Origin: a virus
DNA length: 27,652 bases
Strand: one strand, 5' to 3'
IMG/VR virus record: IMGVR_UViG_3300035659_000082
Location: 1-27,652 of that record
The translations under genes and the position numbers were made by a program. Below, in pieces: positions 6,318-12,494 of the stretch. The notes beneath the pieces were generated by a model. That model did no database searches and was not told the DNA's origin. It worked only from the letters and a program-made list of their open reading frames with translations. Every line of letters starts with the position of its first letter. Within the stretch, counting starts at the first letter, position 1.

Positions 6318-6626
6318 ATGCGAGTTCGGGATTTGACTCTCAAGAAGTCTGAATACAAGGGGCGTCCGACCGATGCCAGCGACGAAGCCTGCCCATGCCG
6401 CCCATGCTACAACGCGCACGACTGTGGCAATCCCAAGCCTATCTACAAGAACGGCCTTCACGTCTCCAACAACTACAAGGCCGGAATAGACATGCAGTGC
6501 GCCACTCGATATAACCGCGGATGCCCTGGTCCAAAGCCGGAACCTGTGCATCAGTACTCGGGTCAGCGCGGGCAGAAATGCCTGCGTTGCGGTCAAAGTC
6601 GGGGCAGGGTTTGGGGGGTGCATTGA
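6318..6626 (+). CDS. Cysteine-rich small protein
   Basis: A 102-residue protein with many cysteines (ACPCRPCYNAHDC, MQCATRYNRGC, KCLRC), likely to bind one or two zinc ions. The ATG at 6318 follows GGAGGAG. It lies between the Gam-like gene and another zinc-knuckle protein. No family is recognised. Confidence 0.68.
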   Translation: MRVRDLTLKKSEYKGRPTDASDEACPCRPCYNAHDCGNPKPIYKNGLHVSNNYKAGIDMQCATRYNRGCPGPKPEPVHQYSGQRGQKCLRCGQSRGRVWGVH

Positions 6627-6892
6627 TGGGCATCGTAACCCGAATCCAATGCGATGTTTGCGGCGAGGAGGTGCCACCGGGCGGGATCTACCTCGCCATA
6701 AACCGAACGATGGTGGCGGAGATGCCTGCCGGCTCGGGGTCGGGCAGGATCGTCATTGATGATCTCGAAGAGCCAGTCCAGGTCTGTGGCCAGAAGTGTT
6801 ATCACCAGTGGCACGCGCGGAAACTGGCGGAGTTCTACGAGCCGAAGCGGGAGTCTGAAAAAGCGCTTGACAGGGGTGCCGTGGCGGAGTAG
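6626..6892 (+). CDS. Small zinc-knuckle protein
   Basis: An 88-residue protein starting in a TGATG overlap. CDVCGEEV near the N-terminus and VCGQKCYHQWHARKL near residue 55 make a treble-clef-like pair of knuckles, as in small phage zinc proteins. Its last codons contain the -35 region and stop of the second strong promoter, so transcription of the next unit starts inside this gene's end. Confidence 0.68.
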   Translation: MGIVTRIQCDVCGEEVPPGGIYLAINRTMVAEMPAGSGSGRIVIDDLEEPVQVCGQKCYHQWHARKLAEFYEPKRESEKALDRGAVAE

Positions 6893-6895
6893 AAT
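6867..6895 (+). promoter_or_regulatory. Consensus sigma-70 promoter
   Basis: TTGACA at 6867-6872 and TAGAAT at 6890-6895 are separated by exactly 17 bases, the same design as the promoter at 3294. Predicted +1 is about 6901-6902, which is the first base of the left arm of the second structured leader. The promoter overlaps the end of the preceding gene. Confidence 0.85.
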
Positions 6896-6900
6896 GGGGA

Positions 6901-7014
6901 TGGTAAGATCACGATGATAGACAGACGGGTAGCAAACTGCATAACGACACCCCCAGTGCCGGGATTCCAGACTCGTGATCTTACCAATTACCTGTCTGTC
7001 GGAGTTCCGGCACT
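6901..7014 (+). ncRNA. Structured leader RNA with three mutually crossing helices, copy 2
   Basis: The architecture matches 3328-3422, with unrelated sequence in the helices. A is 6901-6914 with 6973-6986 (14 perfect pairs). B is 6920-6931 with 6989-7000 (12 pairs, one G.U). C is 6955-6968 with 7001-7014 (14 pairs, two G.U). The gaps are A-5-B-23-C-4-A'-2-B'-0-C'. The 4-base C-A' gap and the zero B'-C' gap are identical to copy 1. The single-stranded segment between B and C carries CAAACT in both copies (3358-3363 and 6933-6938). C' ends 29 bases before the ATG of the PD-(D/E)XK gene, whose ribosome site lies between them. Two copies with the same fold and different bases are covariation-type support for an RNA structure. 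Confidence 0.72.
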
Positions 7015-7043
7015 TACTTTTGTACGGGGACAAGGAGCCACGG

Positions 7044-7583
7044 ATGGCTGTCAACATCTCCAAGTTTAGTATCCCGACGGAGTTCAACGGCATCCGTTTT
7101 CGCAGTAAGTTGGAAGCAGATTGGGCGGCCTTCTTCGAGCGACACCGAATCATCTACGCCTTCGAGCCGGAGGGATTCGATCTTGACGGTGTGTATTACC
7201 TCCCGGACTTTTGGCTGCCCCGACTCCGCACGTTCGTCGAAATCAAGGGTTGCCTGGACGGGAACGACGAAGCAAAGCTCGAAGCGCTGGCGCGGCACTG
7301 CGCCGATCCGCACGATTGGGAGGATAAGCGCCCACTCCTGATTCTTGCCGAAGCGCCGGTTGGTGAGGAGTTCACGAATCCCTATTGTTCTCCTTCCGGC
7401 TTCTACATCATCTCACGCCGCGCCGGATTGTACCAGTGTCGGAGATGCGGCAACTGGTGGTTCGCGAATCCTTCGGGGCCGCTCAAGTGCCGCGCCTGCG
7501 GCGAGTGGCGGAGTGACGACCACATAACACGGATACACGGATACCACGCCTGCCCGGATTGCGAGGCGCTCTGCGATGCCTGA
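7044..7583 (+). CDS. PD-(D/E)XK nuclease with C-terminal zinc ribbon
   Basis: A 179-residue protein. Residues 17-68 carry the nuclease core in order: FRSKLEADWA (E24), YLPDFWL (D55) and FVEIKG (E66, K68). This is the E-D-ExK arrangement of phage and T7 endonuclease I/Holliday-resolvase-type PD-(D/E)XK enzymes. Cysteine pairs CRRCG, CRACG and CPDC in residues about 131-175 form a zinc ribbon, presumably for DNA binding. AAGGAG precedes the ATG at 7044. It has its own promoter and structured leader and overlaps the primase gene by 8 bases, so the same transcript should continue into the primase. A replication or recombination nuclease, or a mobile endonuclease, are both possible. Confidence 0.78.
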   Translation: MAVNISKFSIPTEFNGIRFRSKLEADWAAFFERHRIIYAFEPEGFDLDGVYYLPDFWLPRLRTFVEIKGCLDGNDEAKLEALARHCADPHDWEDKRPLLILAEAPVGEEFTNPYCSPSGFYIISRRAGLYQCRRCGNWWFANPSGPLKCRACGEWRSDDHITRIHGYHACPDCEALCDA

Positions 7584-9738
7584 TGTGTTCGATAATTCCG
7601 ACTGCCTCGACTTCCTCATGTGGTACTTCAAAGGGCGCGAGGATGTAATCGCCGAGCAGCGACCTACCGGGGCATATATCAAGGTGCTTCAGCCCTGGAC
7701 TGAGGCGCTGGCGAAGTTGCACCTCACCGGCAAGCGGACCTTCGGGTTGTACCTGATCTCGGATGCCAAGGAGTCCCTGACCTATCACACAGTCATAGAC
7801 ATAGACGAACTAGACCAGACCAAACTCATGGCGCTCACGGGAGCGCTTACCAAGATCGGGTTGACCGATCAGTACTACGTTCTGGAGTTCTCCGGCTCCA
7901 AGGGATACCACATCTGGATTCGTTACGAGGATGCAGTTCCCGCGCGGGAAGCACGCGCTTTCGGGCACCTGATTGTGCGCTTGGCCAATCTCAAGGTTGA
8001 CGACGTAGAGGTATTCCCCAAGCAGGACACGATAGCCAGCACCGGATTCGGCAATCTGGTAAAGCTGCCGCTGGGCCTGCACCAGAAGAGCGGCAAGGAG
8101 AGCGCAATCCTCGGGCCTACCCCGCTGGACTCAACGCGCCTCCTCTCTGGAGATGAGTTGCGGCGCTTCTTAGTCGAGCATGATGTAGTGCCGGAAGTAG
8201 AAAAGGCACCGCCGCCGAACGAAGAAGTAGACGGTCGGCCCGGCAAAAGTCGCCAGTTGCCCTGCGTGACGGCGATGCTACGCGGCGTCGGAGAAGGGAA
8301 GCGGGATAACGTCCTCTTCCAGCTGATCCTGCATCTGCGGCGAACACTCGACCAGGCAGGCACGATTGCCGCGCTCAGACAATGGGATGCTCGAAACAAG
8401 CCGCCACTGGGAGCAGACGTTATCGAGCGCAAGGTGCGTAATGCCTGGAACTCGCCTGCGCGGGGGCTCGCCTGCGACAAGGATTGGATGGCGCCCTTCT
8501 GCAAGCGCGATAACTGCCCGGTCTTCGCCAAGCCGCAGGTCAGACCTCTTCCCCCTCCTGCAAACGGACGCGGCGGGCTGGAGGAGCAGAGGACGCTCCT
8601 GGCGGAGGCCGTCCCCGAGTCTGGCTTCTTGCATGACTACGTAGCATTTGCGATAGAGGCGACGGATGCGCCGGAAGTCTTCCATCTATTCTGCGGCCTG
8701 AGTGCTCTGAGTGCATTGATCGGGCGCCGGATCTGGCTGCCTTTTGGCGATGGCGAGATATACCCGAACCTCTGGACCGTTATCATATCCGGTTCGAGCC
8801 TATACCACAAGACGAGTAGCCTGAACATCGCCGTGAGGATGCTGCGAGAGATAAGCGAGGGGCCGGGGTTGATACTGCCCAACGAGTTCAGCCCGGAGGT
8901 GCTGATATCCAACCTGGCCGAGCAGCCGAACGGCCTCTTTGTGTGGTCCGAGATCAAGAGCGCCCTGTCTATGATGGAGCGATCCTATATGGCTGGCACG
9001 AAGGAACTGCTTACCGAACTCTACGACTGCCCCGATAGATACACGCGCCGCCTCAAGGGGCAGGAGTATGTAATCGTGAATCCCGTCGTCAGCGTCCTCG
9101 CGGCAACTACGTTGGACTGGCTGATTGCCGGAATCAAGCAAGGAGATGTGGCGGGAGGGTTCCTGGCCCGATTTATCTTTGTACCGGCCACGGCAAAAGC
9201 GCGAGAAGAGGCACTGCCCCCGCCGACGGACAAGCGCCGTCGAAGGGAAATCGCGCAGCAGCTCGCACGATGCGGACTCGCCGACGGAGCCGTTGACTTC
9301 ACCCTCGTTCGCCGGACATACGAGGACTGGTACTATAAGACGGTTGACGACCTCAACCAGTACCCGGATAGGGAATTATTCGCTCCCTTCTGGAGTCGCC
9401 TGACCATCTACGCCATTAAGATCGCGATGCTGTTGGAAGCCTCCAGCACCCGCGATGTGCTGATACGGCCGGAGACCATGCAACAAGCAATCGCCGTCAT
9501 CGAATACCTCAAGGCGAGCATACGGAATCTGCTCACGCGGGAGTTGCAGTTGTCCAAGGAACACAAGTCCATCGAGTCCGTATTCCGCGTTATCGAATCT
9601 ATGGGGGCGGCGACCAATCGAGATATATTGAGGCAGACGCACATGCTGGACAAGGATGTGCAGCCGATACTGCAAACACTATGCCGGGCCGGACGGGTGA
9701 AGTGCGAGAACAGAACGTACCAGATAGTGGGCGCGTAG
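7576..9738 (+). CDS. Primase-helicase: AEP-type primase fused to DUF3987-like ATPase
   Basis: A 720-residue replication protein. Residues about 60-200 are an archaeo-eukaryotic-type primase of the kind found in TOTE systems and phages: DID at 75-77, SGSKGYHIW at 106-114 and VKLPLGLH further on are the catalytic and nucleotide-binding motifs. Residues about 225-320 look like a PriCT-type domain with a closing C/H cluster (CKRDNCPVF). Residues about 350-620 resemble the DUF3987 helicase-like ATPase (YPNLWTVIISGSS, GLFVWSEIKSAL, GGFLARFIFV). The Walker A loop reads GSSLYHKTS (406-414), with histidine where the second glycine of GxxxxGK[ST] is expected. A C-terminal winged-helix-like segment follows. 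It should prime and unwind phage DNA. Confidence 0.82.
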   Translation: MPDVFDNSDCLDFLMWYFKGREDVIAEQRPTGAYIKVLQPWTEALAKLHLTGKRTFGLYLISDAKESLTYHTVIDIDELDQTKLMALTGALTKIGLTDQYYVLEFSGSKGYHIWIRYEDAVPAREARAFGHLIVRLANLKVDDVEVFPKQDTIASTGFGNLVKLPLGLHQKSGKESAILGPTPLDSTRLLSGDELRRFLVEHDVVPEVEKAPPPNEEVDGRPGKSRQLPCVTAMLRGVGEGKRDNVLFQLILHLRRTLDQAGTIAALRQWDARNKPPLGADVIERKVRNAWNSPARGLACDKDWMAPFCKRDNCPVFAKPQVRPLPPPANGRGGLEEQRTLLAEAVPESGFLHDYVAFAIEATDAPEVFHLFCGLSALSALIGRRIWLPFGDGEIYPNLWTVIISGSSLYHKTSSLNIAVRMLREISEGPGLILPNEFSPEVLISNLAEQPNGLFVWSEIKSALSMMERSYMAGTKELLTELYDCPDRYTRRLKGQEYVIVNPVVSVLAATTLDWLIAGIKQGDVAGGFLARFIFVPATAKAREEALPPPTDKRRRREIAQQLARCGLADGAVDFTLVRRTYEDWYYKTVDDLNQYPDRELFAPFWSRLTIYAIKIAMLLEASSTRDVLIRPETMQQAIAVIEYLKASIRNLLTRELQLSKEHKSIESVFRVIESMGAATNRDILRQTHMLDKDVQPILQTLCRAGRVKCENRTYQIVGA

Positions 9739-9950
9739 ACTGTCCCAAGGTGTCGCATTTGAGCGTGGGACACTCTGTGACACCTGGGACAGAGGCGAAA
9801 ACTGTCCCAATTTGTCCCAGCCTGTCACACCGTAACAGTGACAGATTATCCGTTACATACAAGAACAAAATACCTTTTAGAATAGTCACTGTCCCACTAT
9901 ATATACACATACTTACCACCCACCCACATATACATGTAATAGAGAGGGTA
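9739..9950 (+). repeat. Repeat-rich non-coding region, candidate replication origin
   Basis: The 7-mer TGTCCCA or its complement occurs six times in 160 bases: 9741-9747, 9766-9772 (-), 9785-9791 (-), 9803-9809, 9813-9819 and 9890-9896. GTGACA or its complement occurs at 9777-9782, 9823-9828 and 9838-9843, and again downstream at 9978-9983 and 9985-9990. Inverted pairs form hairpins, for example 9785-9792 with 9802-9809. The 3' part (9846-9940) is markedly AT-rich compared with its surroundings. Iterons beside an AT-rich stretch directly after a primase-helicase gene suggest an origin. An operator array or a partial terminator is also possible. Confidence 0.5.
9878..9883 (+). promoter_or_regulatory. 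Weak -10 candidate (TAGAAT)
   Basis: TAGAAT lies in the AT-rich part of the region. The best upstream match to a -35 box, TTACAT at 9853-9858, is 19 bases away and poor. It may start the transcript for the modification genes, but support is weak. Confidence 0.25.
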
Positions 9951-10037
9951 ATGAGAGTGGATACATGGAGGAGACTTGTGACACGTGACACTTGGCGCTT
10001 CCTTGAGATCGAGGAGAGGCAGAAGGAGGCAGCCTGA
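9951..10037 (+). CDS. Possible 28-residue peptide
   Basis: ATG at 9951 opens a 28-residue basic and aromatic frame (MRVDTWRRLVTRDTWRFLEI...) that ends one base before the next gene's ATG. Its end contains AGGAGG, the ribosome site of that gene. A GAGGG lies very close upstream of its own start. It may be a translated leader coupled to 10039; it could equally be chance. Confidence 0.3.
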   Translation: MRVDTWRRLVTRDTWRFLEIEERQKEAA

Positions 10038-10038
10038 G

Positions 10039-10239
10039 ATGAGTGAGGAACGCTGGCGGATTGTGTTCACAAAGAAGGGTCCGGTGCATTACGACTTTGG
10101 GACGGAGAGCCGAACGACACCATGCAAGATATTCTGGTATGCGTGTGAGTGTTTGCCCGATGAAGATGCAATCAAACGCCGCCATTGTAAGAACTGCAAC
10201 CGGATCCTGGCGGCGAGGAAGCGAGGTAAACGAGCATGA
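10039..10239 (+). CDS. Small zinc-ribbon protein
   Basis: A 66-residue protein with AAGGAGG before its ATG. Cysteines in PCKIFWYACECL and HCKNCNRIL form a probable zinc site, and the C-terminus is basic (AARKRGKRA). It ends in an ATGA overlap with the next gene. No family is recognised. Confidence 0.65.
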   Translation: MSEERWRIVFTKKGPVHYDFGTESRTTPCKIFWYACECLPDEDAIKRRHCKNCNRILAARKRGKRA

Positions 10240-10631
10240 GAGACCATCTTGCCGAACTGAAGAATCAAATATCTGCCGCGCTGGATGAACTAGACCGGTC
10301 TGAGGGTGGAGAAACCCGATCTGGCAGAGAACGAGCGACTCCGCCTGCAGACCGAGTGGTGCGGCAGGTGGACGGGCAATTCAGGCGATCCGGCGCGAGG
10401 CGCGCGAGTCCAAAGTTCCCGCGGAGGCCGACCAACGCGGCCAAGGCGCCGATTGATGACGGCAGGCCCCGTTGCTGCGAATGCGGCGCGGTGCTGACGA
10501 ACTGGCCGGACGGAGTGGCCGCGAGGAACGTGAGATGCAAAAAGTGCGAGTTGAAGAGGAACCCGGACGCCTATGGAGGCACGATACCGCACGCAAGGTC
10601 GCACCTGGTGCGGTGCGAGGTCTTGGGGTGA
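10236..10631 (+). CDS. Zinc-ribbon protein, possibly frameshifted
   Basis: A 131-residue frame. The ends look genuine: an N-terminal helix (HLAELKNQISAALDELDRS) and a C-terminal zinc ribbon (RCCECGAVL...RCKKCELKR). The middle is an arginine/proline-rich stretch unlike its surroundings, while the other two frames there read VEKPDLAENERLRLQTEW and AIQAIRREARESKVPAEAD, which look more like normal helices. Two compensating indels (real or assembly errors) could explain this; GC-rich shadow frames could too. Function unknown. Confidence 0.5.
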   Translation: MRDHLAELKNQISAALDELDRSEGGETRSGRERATPPADRVVRQVDGQFRRSGARRASPKFPRRPTNAAKAPIDDGRPRCCECGAVLTNWPDGVAARNVRCKKCELKRNPDAYGGTIPHARSHLVRCEVLG

Positions 10632-10641
10632 GGCCAAAGAG

Positions 10642-11880
10642 ATGACACCATACTTCGAGTCGGCGAACGTCGTCATCTACTGCGCAGACGCACTTGAGGC
10701 GCTCCGGGAGATGCCGAACGAGTCGGTTCACTGTATCGTGACCTCTCCTCCATATCACGGTTTAAGGAGGTATATTGACGATGACGATCCGGCTAAGAAG
10801 CATGAGATCGGCCTCGAATCCACGGTCGGTGATTGGGTAGCCAAACTGGTTGAGGTGTTCGCCGAGTGCAAACGGGTGCTGCGCTCGGACGGCACGATGT
10901 GGATATGTTGCGGAGATGCCTACGCCAGCGGCAAGGGAACATGCTTCAATCCCGGGGGCGGGAACGGTTCGCTCGGCAAAGAGCGCAAGGCGGCGGGCGC
11001 GCATCCGCTGAACCGTGGCAACGTATCCGACTTGGTGAAGATGGGCCTCAAACCAAAGAACTTGTTGGGCCTCCCGTGGCGCTTGGCGTTCGCGCTGCAG
11101 GAGGACGGGTGGATACTTCGGAGCGACATAGCAATCGTGAAGCGCGCACCTATGCCGGAGTCGGTAAGGGATCGCCCCTCAAAGTCGTGGGAACACCTGT
11201 TTATGTTCGCAAAGTCGAGCCGGTACTATTGGGATGGATTCGCCGTTCGAGAGAGCGGCAGTGAGGATAGCCACGGTGGGGGGCGTCCCTCTAACGGCAG
11301 GAAGCATCACCTGGGGGGCGATCCGTCCAGGCACAGCGGCCTGGATACCACGGAACCCGCTGGGGACGCCGGTCGCAACATGCGTGACGCCATCTGGCTG
11401 AGTCCCGAACCCTCGAATCTCCCGCATTATGCGGCTTACCCCCGCGCCCTTGTGCGTCCTTGCATACGCGCAGGCACGAGCGAGAGGGGCGTATGCCCGA
11501 AGTGTGGGAAGGGGTGGGAGAGGATTGTGGCTCTCCACGATAGCGGCAGGCGGCAGAAGATGGGTGACGGATGGGTGACCGGCGCCGGCAGCCACGGCAC
11601 GATTCACCCCAACGGAGCTGAACGCGGCGAAGGCGGTAAGCCTGTATTGGCGGCGACGACCCTCGGCTGGCGTCCCTCCTGCACCTGCGAAGATGCTGGC
11701 GATCCGATCCCGGCAACGGTACTCGATCCGTTCGTCGGCAGCGGAACAACTCTCCTCGTGGCGGTTGAGGAGAGCAGGCGAAGCATCGGCATAGACTTGT
11801 CCGAGGCGTACTGCGAGCTGGCAGTCAAGCGGCTTTACGACAAAGCCCCCCTATTGGCGGCTGCGGAGGCCCGGCGATGA
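10642..11880 (+). CDS. Beta-class N4-cytosine/N6-adenine DNA methyltransferase
   Basis: A 412-residue enzyme. The catalytic TSPPY motif is at residues 34-38 and the AdoMet-binding motif LDPFVGSGTTLLVA near 362-375, so motif IV precedes motif I with the target-recognition region between, the beta-class order. TSPPY fits the N4/N6 family; which base it modifies cannot be told. The middle contains a CxxC zinc-like pair (CPKCGKGW) and YPRALVRPCIRAG, usual in this family. The ATG at 10642 lies 10 bases after the previous stop with only a weak GAGG-type site. It modifies phage or host DNA and likely protects against restriction. Confidence 0.88.
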   Translation: MTPYFESANVVIYCADALEALREMPNESVHCIVTSPPYHGLRRYIDDDDPAKKHEIGLESTVGDWVAKLVEVFAECKRVLRSDGTMWICCGDAYASGKGTCFNPGGGNGSLGKERKAAGAHPLNRGNVSDLVKMGLKPKNLLGLPWRLAFALQEDGWILRSDIAIVKRAPMPESVRDRPSKSWEHLFMFAKSSRYYWDGFAVRESGSEDSHGGGRPSNGRKHHLGGDPSRHSGLDTTEPAGDAGRNMRDAIWLSPEPSNLPHYAAYPRALVRPCIRAGTSERGVCPKCGKGWERIVALHDSGRRQKMGDGWVTGAGSHGTIHPNGAERGEGGKPVLAATTLGWRPSCTCEDAGDPIPATVLDPFVGSGTTLLVAVEESRRSIGIDLSEAYCELAVKRLYDKAPLLAAAEARR

Positions 11881-12170
11881 TAACCGCCCGCGTCACCAAC
11901 CTGCGGATCGAGCAGCATGCCTTCTCACTGACGGGCGGGATCGCCGAGGCTTACGTGTTTGACTGGACGGTGCACACAGACACCTGGGCGGTTGACGCCA
12001 AACTCGTCCGCGAAGCCCTGAAGCGCGAAGTGCCCGCGGCTGATCGCGACTGGGATCCGGTCGGGCGGCGGTGGTCGGTGAAGGTGGAGTATCACCAGGC
12101 GCTCTGCCGGATATTCGACAGGTTCAATGAGGACGTGAAGGCGCTGGCGAACCAGCCGGCGCTGTTTTGA
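11877..12170 (+). CDS. Small HARP-like protein of unknown role
   Basis: A 97-residue protein in ATGA overlap with the methyltransferase. The segment REVPAADRDWDPVGRRWSV recalls the P.R.WDP..R.W.V pattern of HARP-type modules next to SNF2 helicases and of small phage proteins. No catalytic motif is seen. Being coupled to the methyltransferase suggests a shared task, but this is inference. Confidence 0.6.
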   Translation: MITARVTNLRIEQHAFSLTGGIAEAYVFDWTVHTDTWAVDAKLVREALKREVPAADRDWDPVGRRWSVKVEYHQALCRIFDRFNEDVKALANQPALF

Positions 12171-12182
12171 AGGAGGGAGAGA

Positions 12183-12494
12183 ATGGCTCTAAACAAGACT
12201 GGGATTGAATATTTGGATCGGAGCTGGAACCCTGCCCACGGCTGCACCAGGGGTTGTGGCTATTGTTGGGCAGCGAAGATGGCGAAGCGCCTGGCGGCGA
12301 TGGGTGTGCGCGGATACGATCCGGCTGACCCGATGAGACCGACGGTGCACCACGAACGATTGCAGGAACCAGCTCGGCTGAATAAGGCGTCATGTATCGG
12401 CGTCGGGTTCATGGGTGATTTGTTTGATCCGGCGTTTTCCGACGAGATCATCTGGCAGGCAGTAGTGGAGGAAATAACGGAGATACGCCCATGA
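12183..12494 (+). pseudogene. N-terminal piece of a Gp37/Gp68 (DUF5131) gene
   Basis: A 103-residue frame behind GAAGGAGGGAG. It matches the start of the phage Gp37/Gp68 family: TGIEYLDRSWNPAHGCTRGC, the CxxxCxxC radical-SAM-like cluster (CTRGCGYC), AKMAKRLAAMG, DPMRPTVHHERL and CIGVGFMGDLFD. Full-length relatives are about twice as long and continue with a FLTKRP-type motif. Here the frame stops at ITEIRP, exactly where the next gene's ATG begins (ATGA overlap). The missing C-terminus reappears downstream at 13158-13280 in the same phase. The fragment keeps the metal cluster and a good ribosome site, so a short product may still be made. Confidence 0.78.

Noticed and set aside
3328-7014. CRISPR array or simple inverted-repeat operators
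   Set aside because: There are no regularly spaced identical repeats. The pairs differ between the two loci and include G.U pairs, which does not fit protein operators or CRISPR repeats.
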